Virus record (IMG/VR): IMGVR_UViG_3300030333_007705
Span: 1-64,000 of that record
Origin: a virus
Length of the DNA stretch: 64,000 nucleotides
Strand: one strand, 5' to 3'
Below, piece after piece: positions 1-8,849 of this stretch. The notes below the pieces were generated by a model. That model saw only the letters and a program-made list of their open reading frames with translations. It made no database searches and was not told the DNA's origin. The position numbers and the translations under genes are program-made. How positions within the stretch are numbered: the stretch's first letter is position 1; the number at the start of each line of letters is the position of its first letter.

Positions 1-79
1 GGTCTTTAGGCTGAATCCCTTTCTTTGCCGGGTCATCGGGCTCCTCAGTAATGAAGCTGTTCCATGTTTTTTTATCCAT
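1..79 (-). CDS. Partial gene with capsid-targeting-like N-terminus
   Basis: Only the first 26 codons are in the window; the rest lies beyond position 1. The ATG at 79 opens MDKKTWNSFITE followed by an acidic and proline-rich stretch. The aromatic/basic start ending in I-T-E resembles the N-terminal tags on the next four genes and would fit a T4-type (L/I)xE prohead protease site. The start overlaps the last 8 nt of the upstream gene. Function unknown. Confidence 0.6.
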   Translation of the reverse strand, partial: MDKKTWNSFITEEPDDPAKKGIQPKD

Positions 80-2111
80 ATTGTTTACCAGTCAAACAAG
101 AAATTATTACTTTTCGGTAGTGAGGACTGATGTCAGACATGTTTTTTACCTGCTCTAAATTGAAAAATCCGAATTCACTGTGTTCGTCACTTAGACTAAC
201 ATCGTCTCTTGCAAACTCTCCTTCAAAAAATTCTTTATTTCCATGAGGCATGTGTAGGTCTACTACTCTGTCAACTATGAGGCCGGTCTCTTCATAAACT
301 TCTCTTTGCAGACCATTTCGCAGAAGAAGAACCACGCCATTCCTATGCAATACAGCCTTGACTGATTTTGTGCCATCTTCGCCGCCTGTAGTAAAATTTT
401 TAAAATTTTGTATTATAGTCGCCATGTTATTCCCGCGTGGCCCGTGAACTTCAAAGCCTTCTGATAGCCTTCTTTTTTTGCTTTCCGTAAAATATTTACT
501 AGTGGCTGTCGCCTCAGGATCAAATCTACCAGTAATGTAATCAACTGCAGCTTCTGTTGAAAAATTTGGATCGAGATAGAGCATAATAGAATCATATAAG
601 TTGTTAAACTTGCCTGTTGGCATCTGGATTATCTCGTTCATAACATACCAAGTATTAAGTTCCGAAAACTTTGAGTCTGCATATGCTTTTGGTGGTTTTG
701 GTCTTGGCTCGCCTGCAGGCTTCTTTGTTCTCGCCTGTTTAGGTTTGGCAACCGGCGCTTCGGGTGTTGGGTAATATTTGTAAGCTGAGCCCTTCTTCCC
801 GCGAGACGTAAGCGATCTTACACCAGGAACCGTGACTTTTCCTTTTTCGTTCTTGACACCAAGAAGAAACTTTCCTGCTTCTTCAAAGCCTTTTCCATCA
901 ATTTCGTCAAACAGGGTACCAAGCCAGCTTTTCTCTTCGAATTCTCTTTCAATGTCCGCAAGGTCTTGATTAATTTGTTTGATATTTCTTATAGAATCTT
1001 TAATCTGGTTGATGGCGAATTCAGTTGTAACGCCGAGACCCGGGTCGCCGGTTTGTCTAACTTGCATTGAAACCCACACGATTGCTTGTAACTCGTGTGG
1101 CAATAAGCCAAGCTTTTTTGCCTCTTGGGCTACAAGCCTAGCCATGTAACGATACGAAACAACATTCGACATTAATTTGCCTTTCAGGGCTTCCCATTCT
1201 TTTGACGTTGATGCTTTCTTTATCATCGGATAAAAGGCATCAATCATCCAAGTGTCAATTGTCGAGTTCCACATGTACATGTCGTTATAGGACATATCGC
1301 CGGTTTCTTTATCTCTTTCGCCAGCCAAATTTGGAGCAACTAAGTTTAATGCAAAGTTTGGAACTTTGCTCGCTTTAGTGAATCCTCTGGCCTCGCCGGG
1401 CTCACGCTTCTCCGCCCCAGGGAAAGTCTCAAGGTATTGCTTGAGCATATCGGGGTTTTCTGATGCGTCTTTTTGCACAGCTTTGAACATGAAGGCTGCT
1501 TCGGCTAGGTTGAGTGCGAACTTGGCCCTCGGTGAATATGTGGCTATTAATAAGCCTAACAAAGCAGAATCTCGATCATCGTTTGTTTCTTGGTCGAGAA
1601 GATCTCTAATGTTGTGATACCAGTCCCTGGCCTGGGTATATAATTCGCCTGTCTTTTTTGTTTCTTGAATCATCATCTGGAAGTCGTCGAGAACTTCTTG
1701 AGGCACTTTTAAAACATAGCCAGCTTTTTCAAAATCTTGAGCGGACATCTGGCCAATACCTTTCTCTGCGCCTTTAACAGCCCGAGGCCCAAATTTTTCT
1801 ATATCTCCACCTGGGCCATAGTATTTCTGTCTGAGCGCTTCTAAATCGTCGTCTTGCTCAGCAACCATCTTCATCGGGGTTGCGTCTTTCTGCGACGCGT
1901 CAAGTTTCACTTTTTCAAAATTGTTCATGCTCAGTAGTGGCGTCGGCCCTTCTGCTCCAAGAACTTTTTTAGCAGCGTTGACGATTTTAGCGATAGAGCG
2001 ATTTAAGGTTTTTACTTCAGCATCGCTAAAAGTAAAACTGCGCATAGCTTGAGCATCAGCTTTTCTTTCATCGTCTACAAATCTGTTCCATCTTTCAAAT
2101 ATTTTTTTCAT
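72..2111 (-). CDS. Tagged virion-cargo candidate with incomplete Nudix domain
   Basis: The product is 679 residues, taking the ATG at 2111, which begins the tag MKKIFERWNRFVDDE. An in-frame ATG 18 nt upstream would put residues before the tag. The middle (about 150-390) is helical and unrecognised. A Lys/Pro-rich linker near 455-490 precedes the C-terminal part. At about 600-625 the second half of a Nudix box is clear (REVYEETGL), but the preceding G-G-x-x-E-x-G-E half is absent and RNG joins directly to LQREV, so hydrolase activity is doubtful. I infer packaging in the virion from the tag. The body could be a new enzyme fold. Confidence 0.75.
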   Translation of the reverse strand: MKKIFERWNRFVDDERKADAQAMRSFTFSDAEVKTLNRSIAKIVNAAKKVLGAEGPTPLLSMNNFEKVKLDASQKDATPMKMVAEQDDDLEALRQKYYGPGGDIEKFGPRAVKGAEKGIGQMSAQDFEKAGYVLKVPQEVLDDFQMMIQETKKTGELYTQARDWYHNIRDLLDQETNDDRDSALLGLLIATYSPRAKFALNLAEAAFMFKAVQKDASENPDMLKQYLETFPGAEKREPGEARGFTKASKVPNFALNLVAPNLAGERDKETGDMSYNDMYMWNSTIDTWMIDAFYPMIKKASTSKEWEALKGKLMSNVVSYRYMARLVAQEAKKLGLLPHELQAIVWVSMQVRQTGDPGLGVTTEFAINQIKDSIRNIKQINQDLADIEREFEEKSWLGTLFDEIDGKGFEEAGKFLLGVKNEKGKVTVPGVRSLTSRGKKGSAYKYYPTPEAPVAKPKQARTKKPAGEPRPKPPKAYADSKFSELNTWYVMNEIIQMPTGKFNNLYDSIMLYLDPNFSTEAAVDYITGRFDPEATATSKYFTESKKRRLSEGFEVHGPRGNNMATIIQNFKNFTTGGEDGTKSVKAVLHRNGVVLLLRNGLQREVYEETGLIVDRVVDLHMPHGNKEFFEGEFARDDVSLSDEHSEFGFFNLEQVKNMSDISPHYRKVIISCLTGKQYG

Positions 2112-2118
2112 ACTATAA

Positions 2119-3327
2119 TTATCTGTCAAAAATGATTACTTCACCTGTTTGATAGGAAATACCAAAATTACCTAAGTGAACGTCGCGCGTTTTATTGCCA
2201 TAAATCCACTGATCTCCAACTGACTCGGCTAAATCGTACATCGCAATCAGAAAATCTTTCAGCAATTTTGCGCCTTTGCCCGATTGCAGTGCAGGAGGTA
2301 TAGGCTTCATATCAAACCACTCTTCTTTTTCTGCATGATCAGATTGCGTACCGGCCCATCCATATTTTTGCACCCAGTCGCTGTTGTTTTCTAAGCCTTT
2401 TTTAGATATCCAGTTAATAATATAATCAGCATATTCTTCAGCGCCACCCTCGACATGCACAAAAGGCTTAACATGGTGAGGTTCCAGCTCAAGATCATTT
2501 GCAATTCTTGTCATAGAGCGACCAGCGGCATCTTGCATCCCATTGAAAAGATCAGAGTCAAAAAATGCTTCAACGTCATAAGCCGCGTCTTTGTCAAAAG
2601 CATCCGGCAACCAGGATTCAAACGGAATAACCTTGCCCATTTCTGCATATCCGATATATCTTATAGGCTCTGTCATTTCCATTTCTGCATTGGGTACATA
2701 GGTTGGTATAGTGCCGTATTCATATACAGCTAGGTCATGTGATTTGGCTGAGCCTCCGGACTGCGAACTTAAAAGCTTAGAATAAACTTTTAATTCTTCT
2801 TCAAGCCCGTAAACTCCGCTTTTAAATATTTTAACTATGTGGCTGTTACTGAAGAGCGCGGCAACACCATATCCACCTTCTCCAACTACTTTTACGAATT
2901 TGTGATCTTTAAAGATTTTACTTGGCGACCCTTTTCCTTCGGTAGTGCCTTGTGTTGCTGCTTCTAAAGAATTGCAAGAAAAAGTACCTACGCTTCTCCA
3001 TTCATACCCTTTTAACCACTTTTTCAAATTTTCACAATTGTAAGCAAGATTATCTTGAGATTTTTGTGAAGATCTTTGCTTTCTTGCTTTTTCATATTCT
3101 TCCGGAGTGGGCTTCTGGTGTTGCTGGCCTTCTTCATCTGCTTTCCATTGTTTAAATTTTTCCCAATCTTTTTCAGATGTAGAGGGGTCTTGTTGCCACT
3201 TTTTAGCTTGTGCTGCTCTTCCCGGACGCGCAGTTCTCTCTTCTTGATCTTTCTTGATTGTATCAAGAATATCATCAACATAACTTTCTTTTAAATATTT
3301 ACGCCAGTTTTCAAGTAGAAGTTTCAT
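2119..3327 (-). CDS. Tagged protein-kinase-fold protein
   Basis: A 402-residue protein starting at the ATG of MKLLLENWRKYLKES, a tag ending in LKE. A charged, Gln/Lys-rich linker covers about 20-95. The kinase-like part follows: a glycine loop VGEGGYGVA near 148, IVKIFK with a candidate ATP-binding Lys, a catalytic-loop-like RDVHLGNFG near 384, and VIIFDR at the extreme C-terminus where the metal-binding Asp is expected. The protein ends right after that Asp, so there is no C-lobe beyond it, as in some atypical or aminoglycoside-kinase-like folds. Its substrate is unknown. T7 gp0.7 is a precedent for a phage kinase, but I see no specific similarity to it. Confidence 0.7.
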   Translation of the reverse strand: MKLLLENWRKYLKESYVDDILDTIKKDQEERTARPGRAAQAKKWQQDPSTSEKDWEKFKQWKADEEGQQHQKPTPEEYEKARKQRSSQKSQDNLAYNCENLKKWLKGYEWRSVGTFSCNSLEAATQGTTEGKGSPSKIFKDHKFVKVVGEGGYGVAALFSNSHIVKIFKSGVYGLEEELKVYSKLLSSQSGGSAKSHDLAVYEYGTIPTYVPNAEMEMTEPIRYIGYAEMGKVIPFESWLPDAFDKDAAYDVEAFFDSDLFNGMQDAAGRSMTRIANDLELEPHHVKPFVHVEGGAEEYADYIINWISKKGLENNSDWVQKYGWAGTQSDHAEKEEWFDMKPIPPALQSGKGAKLLKDFLIAMYDLAESVGDQWIYGNKTRDVHLGNFGISYQTGEVIIFDR

Positions 3328-3748
3328 TTTTGTTTTGCCACTCTTCGGATTTAGTATCATCTTTAATCGGCCCGCCTTTTGCCCAGGTCCGACAAGATCT
3401 TGCAGAGTGGCATTTAAAATGATGCATCCAACAATAGCCTAGTTCGCCTTCTTCATCAGAAGTTTCACCAGGCATGCAATCTTTCATTCTGGGAGAGATA
3501 TCAAAAGCAACACAGTTTCCACACAAAGACTTTCGAGCCGCTTCTTCCGTGGTGTTCCAAGCACCGGCAATGTTTTGCCAATAATCACCTGGTTCGTCAA
3601 CATTTAAAGGCCCGTATTGAATATGCTCAGCTTGAACAGCTGCATCTCTATTTTTAGTATTAAGTTCTAAGTCTTGAGTCGCAGAAGGACACATCAGCTT
3701 TTCAGCTTCGTTAACGAATCTACGAAAATTTTCAAATATTACTTTCAT
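3311..3748 (-). CDS. Tagged small Cys-rich protein
   Basis: 145 residues from the ATG at 3748, which starts MKVIFENFRRFVNEA (tag ending VNE). The C-terminal half has a regular cysteine set: CGNC, a Cys after about 11 residues, then YCWMHHFKCHSARSCRTW. The spacing suggests a metal- or Fe-S-binding knob, a module often seen in phage head-associated proteins. That comparison is from memory and is not proof. It overlaps the next gene downstream by 17 nt. Confidence 0.7.
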   Translation of the reverse strand: MKVIFENFRRFVNEAEKLMCPSATQDLELNTKNRDAAVQAEHIQYGPLNVDEPGDYWQNIAGAWNTTEEAARKSLCGNCVAFDISPRMKDCMPGETSDEEGELGYCWMHHFKCHSARSCRTWAKGGPIKDDTKSEEWQNKNETST

Positions 3749-4457
3749 CTTGTTCTGGCACCTCGGCAGCAACAGGCGAATCGTTTTCGTCTCTAACTAG
3801 TTCTTTATTCACAATATCATAGCCATCAACAACGCCAATATTCCAATAGTCAAAGCCTGGAAGCAAAGCAATTTTTTGTTCTGGAAACTCTCCATAATTT
3901 AAAAAAACAGCCGCCTGGCCGACAACTTCTGTAAATAGAGCACCCGCAGCTTCTGGCGGTATGGTGTGCAAATGAGCGTTATAAGCTTGGATTTCGCCTT
4001 TCATGTCGAACGCCGTGCCTCTGTGGCCAGCGTGCTGTATGTGAGCCATTACATCATGCACTGCTCTAAACTTTTCGTTCGTGTCAGGCTCATCCGGTCC
4101 AGCCATCTCATCCTTAACACTAAAAATTGGATGTTGTGTCCCTCCTTTAAAAACCTTGAGAACGCCAGTCTTCGCAACTTCACGCCGCAACTGCTCGTCT
4201 CCACCTGGATAAGGATCGTCATTCACAAATTCGACTCTAACTCCTTGCTTACCTCTTTGTAGTTTTTCATACCAACTATCAATAACAGGAATTAATTTTT
4301 TAAAAACCTCAGCAGCGTCGGTGTCGTAAACCGGGGCCTCGCGATAAGCGTCGGCTACTAGTTTTCCATATAGATCCCACCCGTTAGGCCCGGGCTTTAA
4401 CTTTAATCGATCTTCTGTTATTAGATATCTTCGCCAGTTTTCAAAAAGTTTTTGCAT
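3732..4457 (-). CDS. Tagged protein with FRAVHD/GHRG domain
   Basis: 241 residues. Tag MQKLFENWRRYLITED ends in ITE. The central part carries FRAVHDVMAHIQHAG, then GEIQAYNAH and LLPGFDYWN. This order is typical of a domain found inside phage structural polyproteins (FRAVHD...GH...E..A...H). The histidines and acidic residues could bind metal, but no enzyme activity is established. It sits in the tagged-gene cluster and overlaps the Cys-rich gene by 17 nt. Confidence 0.7.
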   Translation of the reverse strand: MQKLFENWRRYLITEDRLKLKPGPNGWDLYGKLVADAYREAPVYDTDAAEVFKKLIPVIDSWYEKLQRGKQGVRVEFVNDDPYPGGDEQLRREVAKTGVLKVFKGGTQHPIFSVKDEMAGPDEPDTNEKFRAVHDVMAHIQHAGHRGTAFDMKGEIQAYNAHLHTIPPEAAGALFTEVVGQAAVFLNYGEFPEQKIALLPGFDYWNIGVVDGYDIVNKELVRDENDSPVAAEVPEQDESNI

Positions 4458-4469
4458 AATAGTAAATAG

Positions 4470-5021
4470 TTATTTAGTTTGTAATACCTGATTCTTTAGT
4501 CGATCCCAGTTTGTGCGTTTGCTTTTTAAAAGTTTATCAACTTTTCCGCCATTTTTAGTATCTCTTGGGTATGATAATTTAACACCTTTAAGCTCTGGAA
4601 GCATGCCAAGTTCTCTTGCCATATCAGTTGTTAAATCTCGCCAGTATCTTTTGTATTTAACCATGGCTAATAATACTTTTTTACGAATAGGTAAATATTT
4701 TCTATCTCTTAAATGTATTATAAAAGGAATAAGATTCTCCCAATCTTCATCGTCAAAGTTTTGATAATCTAATTTAGGTAAAACTGGCAATATTTTTTTA
4801 TGTCTCGTTTTGTCACCAAATATATCGTCTTTCGGATTGCCATGTTTTTCTGCAAATTTGTCTGCTAATTCTTTAGACCAACCGCCGTGTTTTTTCATTA
4901 ACAATGCAAATTCATTTCTTAAAGCCTGGTCTCCTTTGAGAATAGCACTTAATAATTTTTTATGTTTACTGCCTTTAGACTCACACAGATAATATCGCCA
5001 GCTTTCAAATAACTTTTGCAT
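4470..5021 (-). CDS. Tagged basic protein of unknown function
   Basis: 183 residues, strongly Lys-rich. Tag MQKLFESWRYYLCES ends in LCE before a basic body. Residues 20-140 look helical with several W-x-x-L segments. No catalytic motif is seen. Basic cargo of this size resembles T4 internal proteins in general character only. Confidence 0.65.
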   Translation of the reverse strand: MQKLFESWRYYLCESKGSKHKKLLSAILKGDQALRNEFALLMKKHGGWSKELADKFAEKHGNPKDDIFGDKTRHKKILPVLPKLDYQNFDDEDWENLIPFIIHLRDRKYLPIRKKVLLAMVKYKRYWRDLTTDMARELGMLPELKGVKLSYPRDTKNGGKVDKLLKSKRTNWDRLKNQVLQTK

Positions 5022-5038
5022 GTAGTAAATAGATATTC

Positions 5039-5314
5039 TTATCTAAAAACTCTTTCTTTTGCAGTATCAAACAGTTGAGGCAAAAAGCTCTTCTTCAGCT
5101 TAAGAAGCCTTTCAAACTTTACAGCCTCTCTAGCATTTGTGTAAAGTGTCGTCGGCTTTTTGATATCGCCATCAATTAGTTGTTCGTTAAAATCATAAAA
5201 TTTTGCTTTTGGTTGTCCCGCGAATGCACTGGGGACAAACCAGGGCAGCCCAATAGAAAAGATTATACTAAACAACAAAAAAGCTATTAAAATTATTTTT
5301 CTTAAGTTTGACAT
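5039..5314 (-). CDS. Exported small protein
   Basis: 91 residues. Residues 5-32 form a classical signal peptide or single membrane segment ending SAFAG, a good signal peptidase I site. The mature part (about 58 residues) is rich in Lys, Phe and Leu with no Cys. An AGGAGGG Shine-Dalgarno precedes the start. It stands next to a lipoprotein metalloprotease, which suggests an envelope role. Function not recognised. Confidence 0.65.
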   Translation of the reverse strand: MSNLRKIILIAFLLFSIIFSIGLPWFVPSAFAGQPKAKFYDFNEQLIDGDIKKPTTLYTNAREAVKFERLLKLKKSFLPQLFDTAKERVFR

Positions 5315-5329
5315 TTTTAAACCCTCCTT

Positions 5330-5866
5330 TTAAATATCAAGTTCAGCCAACGTTCTATTCAGTTGACTAACAAACTGTGTGTGCTCTCTTGTCCAGCACA
5401 AATATAAATCACCCTCGTGATCCGGATCTCCAGACCTGCATCCATTAGCCCACAAAGCAACATGTGTTAACTCGTGAACTAAAGAAGTCGAGGCTACGCG
5501 GTCATACGAGTTTGTACGAAGCCATATATAAGTTGGACCAAGAGTCATGCCCTTGACTTGGCCAATCCTAACAAGCCGACCTTTTATATCCCGCGCCATG
5601 CCAGTGAGAATCTTATCTTTCGAAGACCACTCGATCATGATTTCGTCTATGCTATTTTTAACACGCCCATCACGATCGCCAAATCGTTTTCGCCACTGGT
5701 GATAAAAAATTGTAATCGCCTGTGAAACTCTTTTTGCGTCTGGTACGTCGTCAGAGGATTTTATTTGAAAAGAAAGTTCGGAGTGTGGCAAGCTAATCAT
5801 TTCTTGTCGCACAGTTGTCGCACAACTACACAGCAACAATATTAGTATTAATAAACCTCTAGCCAA
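5330..5866 (-). CDS. Lipoprotein zinc metalloprotease-like protein
   Basis: 178 residues starting at TTG (5866) after a GGAG Shine-Dalgarno. The N-terminus ends in a lipobox, LLLCSC, so the protein is probably lipid-anchored after Cys15. The motif HELTHVALW near residue 130 matches the HExxH zincin site. A downstream acidic/His group (GDPDHEGD) could supply a third zinc ligand. The fold resembles small secreted zincins. Likely acts in the periplasm or on the outer membrane of the host. Confidence 0.7.
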   Translation of the reverse strand: MARGLLILILLLCSCATTVRQEMISLPHSELSFQIKSSDDVPDAKRVSQAITIFYHQWRKRFGDRDGRVKNSIDEIMIEWSSKDKILTGMARDIKGRLVRIGQVKGMTLGPTYIWLRTNSYDRVASTSLVHELTHVALWANGCRSGDPDHEGDLYLCWTREHTQFVSQLNRTLAELDI

Positions 5867-5880
5867 TCACTCCGTCTCCT

Positions 5881-6087
5881 CTAGGCATCCACCTTCTTTT
5901 TGCTAACCATCAGCGCGCGAACGGCTACATCTGAACGAATGTCATCCCAGATATGTTTCCAGTTCTCGATATCTGACCTCGTCATTTCGTCCATCATCGC
6001 CCACAAGGAGTCGACTTCATCTTGCAGGTCAGCATTCTTTTTTTTAAGCAAGATAATTGTTTCTTTTAATTTTTTCACTTCAGACAT
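5881..6087 (-). CDS. Short coiled-coil protein
   Basis: 68 residues. Residues 3-35 form a heptad-like coiled coil (LKETIILLKKKNADLQDEV), followed by an acidic/aromatic segment and a basic tail. It lies between two exported-protein genes but has no signal itself. Function unknown. Confidence 0.6.
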   Translation of the reverse strand: MSEVKKLKETIILLKKKNADLQDEVDSLWAMMDEMTRSDIENWKHIWDDIRSDVAVRALMVSKKKVDA

Positions 6088-6096
6088 TTGTTTTCC

Positions 6097-8040
6097 TTAA
6101 TTTGTACTACACGCATTTTCATCAAGAATTTCCATAAGATAATTATACATTTCTGTTATGCTGGTTGAAAGTGGATACCATTTACCGCCAGAGGCTTTGG
6201 CAATCGGCTCCCACCCACCTTCGTTGTTCCACGCCTCTGCAATTCCTTGCGGGGAAAATGTGTATACTTTTAAATCTGGCGTTGAAGCCACAGCCGTTTC
6301 TAATATTTCTTGTGTGATGGTATCATTAGAGTTCCACGAACCTGGAATAGGATCTGGCAGCATATAACTTTGACCTTTTTCATCGCTAAAAACAATAATT
6401 ACTCTTTTAGCATTTGGTCTCCAATTGACAATAAAGTCTTCCAAAGGAGGTATCGATTCATCCACTGAAGTGCCGACCATGGTGGCCCACATAATGTCAC
6501 CCACACCATATGGAAGAACAGTGGCGATATTCCAAATAGATAAATAAATTGCATCATAAAGCATTTCATATTGCCCCGACATTGGAGTGCCGTTTAGGCC
6601 AGCGAATGACGCCATAAAGTCAGTAAATGATGCCAAGTTGCTTATCATTTCAAGATAATTATGATTTCCATAATATTGATCTGGAACTTTCGGCCCGATA
6701 ATCAGCCCCCACTGAAGTACTGATTCATCGCTATATTGTTGTGCAAAAGAGTTCAAAGCTGCCAAAACAGCTGAGATCTCGTTATCCATCGAGCCAGACC
6801 AATCTAAGATAAATAGAATATCAGTTTCTTGCATTTCTTCGCCAGTATCGGTTATGCCATCACAGTCATCGTCAACACCATTGCAAACTTCTTCTTGGGG
6901 CGTTATTTCACCCTCGCACATGCCACCAACAAATTCGCCGTCGGCAGTTAACCCACCCCAGGTACCTGCTTGACAAGTTACCTGCCCAGGCAAACAAATA
7001 CCCTTGTTGACAGTACCTTCGGGTCCAGTATAGCACGGCGCGTAGAGATCTTCGTCAATTAATTGATTGCAATTATCATCAAAATTATTGCATAATTCAT
7101 CTTCTAGGGCCATACCAATAAGAGGATCGCATGTTTGGTCCGGTTGAGGAAAATAGTGGCAAAAAGCAAAACACTCTGTGGTGACTATGGTAGTGCAGTC
7201 TTCGTCGACGCATTCACAAGTTTTAAACCCTTGGCCACATAGTAGAGGATCTTCCATGCATGGAAACAAAACGCCGACATCTTGTATTGTACACTCGCAG
7301 GTTAAACCTTCGTCTACTTGACCATTGCAATTGTTATCTAAACCATCACAAATTTCTGGTAACTCCGGAGGCGCAGTACAGCCGTTCCAGTTTCCGTTAT
7401 TACAAAACTCCACACCAGTACCACAAGCTGTATAACATGGCTGGTATAAATCTTCGTCTGTATCTCCGTCACAATCGTTGTCTACACCGTCGCAAATCTC
7501 TATAGGCTCAAGACCACAAGATCCGCACATATTTAGCTGACCTTCGTCGATTTCACCATCACAATCATCATCGAGCCCATTGCACATTTCTTCTGTGCAT
7601 TCTGTTTGACAGTCAGTATATTGAATTTGTCCCTTATTGCATACCTTGTCTTGCGTGCCTGGATATCCATCTTCTGTCACACAATCAACTTGTTCAATCA
7701 AATATTGAGTTGGGTCACACTGAAGGTATTCTTTGCACTCGCTCTCGTGCACGACTGCAGGAGGGTCGACGCAGTGATCAATGCAAATTTCTTTTTGCCA
7801 AACAGAACTCAGAGGAGGACAAAAGTACCACTGGCACTGTACACAGCTATTATTTGGAAAGGGATAAACGTCAGGATCAGGCCCAAGAACATCTTCAGCA
7901 GGAGGCTCGACACGCGTAATATCATTTACTGCTTGCGCGGTGTCAGAAGGGACTGGCAACACTGGGTCGTCCATAAATACCTCTGAGCAACCTACGCTCA
8001 AAATTAGAAGTATTGTGGACACCATTGCCAGCCTTTTCAT
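6097..8040 (-). CDS. Lipoprotein with MopE-like repeats and VWA domain
   Basis: 647 residues. The signal ends in LSVGCS, a lipobox with Cys19. The middle holds five Cys/Asp-rich repeats of the type CNGLDDDCDGEIDEG, near residues 153, 182, 231, 317 and 386, as in MopE-like metal-binding proteins of Myxococcota and relatives. From about 402 a von Willebrand A domain begins with DILFILDWSGSMD, an intact MIDAS DxSxS. The likely site is the outer surface of the host, binding Ca or other metals and a protein partner. Such a host-type protein on a phage suggests acquired surface-altering cargo and hints at the host phylum. Confidence 0.85.
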   Translation of the reverse strand: MKRLAMVSTILLILSVGCSEVFMDDPVLPVPSDTAQAVNDITRVEPPAEDVLGPDPDVYPFPNNSCVQCQWYFCPPLSSVWQKEICIDHCVDPPAVVHESECKEYLQCDPTQYLIEQVDCVTEDGYPGTQDKVCNKGQIQYTDCQTECTEEMCNGLDDDCDGEIDEGQLNMCGSCGLEPIEICDGVDNDCDGDTDEDLYQPCYTACGTGVEFCNNGNWNGCTAPPELPEICDGLDNNCNGQVDEGLTCECTIQDVGVLFPCMEDPLLCGQGFKTCECVDEDCTTIVTTECFAFCHYFPQPDQTCDPLIGMALEDELCNNFDDNCNQLIDEDLYAPCYTGPEGTVNKGICLPGQVTCQAGTWGGLTADGEFVGGMCEGEITPQEEVCNGVDDDCDGITDTGEEMQETDILFILDWSGSMDNEISAVLAALNSFAQQYSDESVLQWGLIIGPKVPDQYYGNHNYLEMISNLASFTDFMASFAGLNGTPMSGQYEMLYDAIYLSIWNIATVLPYGVGDIMWATMVGTSVDESIPPLEDFIVNWRPNAKRVIIVFSDEKGQSYMLPDPIPGSWNSNDTITQEILETAVASTPDLKVYTFSPQGIAEAWNNEGGWEPIAKASGGKWYPLSTSITEMYNYLMEILDENACSTN

Positions 8041-8050
8041 TACCTACTCC

Positions 8051-8377
8051 TTATGGACCCCATGAATTAAAAACATCCCGCATGTCGATTTCATCAGTAT
8101 CATTTGGTGAATCTGTATTTTTACTTAAATTAAATTTTGAAGCCTTTGCTTTATTGACAGAGCTTTTAGTATCTTCATATAATTTTTTCATGGCTTTGCC
8201 GGCCTCATAAGACGATAAATAATTTTCATACAGCGGCGATTGATCTTTGTGCCAAAAGTTTGGATGCATGCTCCACTTTTGAGTCCACAAGTTCAGCTTG
8301 ACTGCTCCTAATAGCTTTTCGTCCAAATAGATATCTGTATGCGTTTTATCAATTTCTCTAAAACGGGTAGTGGTCAT
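8051..8377 (-). CDS. Hypothetical protein
   Basis: 108 residues, hydrophilic. The N-terminal half is beta-like (DIYLDEKLLGAVKLNLW, then WSMHPNFW). The C-terminal half is charged. It overlaps the tiny membrane gene upstream by 4 nt (ATGA), so the two are probably cotranslated. No family recognised. Confidence 0.6.
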   Translation of the reverse strand: MTTTRFREIDKTHTDIYLDEKLLGAVKLNLWTQKWSMHPNFWHKDQSPLYENYLSSYEAGKAMKKLYEDTKSSVNKAKASKFNLSKNTDSPNDTDEIDMRDVFNSWGP

Positions 8378-8463
8378 TGGCTTACCCTGCCTATAAACAT
8401 GCCAATAACAATGCCAAGAAAAAAAACAGCTATTATTGAAGATGTGATAATTGCGCTTTCCAT
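8374..8463 (-). CDS. 29-residue single-span membrane peptide
   Basis: ATG at 8463, TGA at 8374-8376. Residues 4-25 form one hydrophobic helix (IITSSIIAVFFLGIVIGMFI) with a short Arg-containing tail. Coupled to the next gene by an ATGA overlap. Possibly a small membrane regulator or lysis accessory; the sequence does not decide. Confidence 0.5.
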   Translation of the reverse strand: MESAIITSSIIAVFFLGIVIGMFIGRVSQ

Positions 8464-8525
8464 ATTAATAACTAGTGTTTATATTACTTGTGGAGAACAA
8501 AAATGTTCAAGGAGCACGCAGCCAC

Positions 8526-8849
8526 ATGATCAATGAAAGATACAAAAATAAGACTTATACAAAAACAGATCCAGAGTTTAATAACGTATTGGACCTCCTT
8601 GCCAAGGAATATTTTAACATTTCTGGCGACGAAGACGCAGAAGTTATCATTAACTGGAACAAGCGAGAAGTAAAAGAAGATGGGGTGGTCTCTTTTTATG
8701 CAACAAACCATGCTTTAAGAAACGCTATTATTCGCTGCCGTAAGGGAATTCAAGCAGTCGATCTCCTGGGCAAGGGCGCAGGAGCAACCTTATATTTTGA
8801 AAAAGGGTTTGTGCGGCCGATGCACACAGTCCTAAAAATTAGGAAATAA
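8526..8849 (+). CDS. Hypothetical protein on the plus strand
   Basis: 107 residues from the ATG at 8526, chosen for the AAGGAG about 11 nt upstream. An upstream ATG at 8475 is open but lacks a good ribosome site. The product is soluble and mixed alpha/beta with no recognised motif. It is one of only three plus-strand genes. It converges on the next minus-strand gene and overlaps its 3' end by 11 nt. Confidence 0.55.
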   Translation: MINERYKNKTYTKTDPEFNNVLDLLAKEYFNISGDEDAEVIINWNKREVKEDGVVSFYATNHALRNAIIRCRKGIQAVDLLGKGAGATLYFEKGFVRPMHTVLKIRK

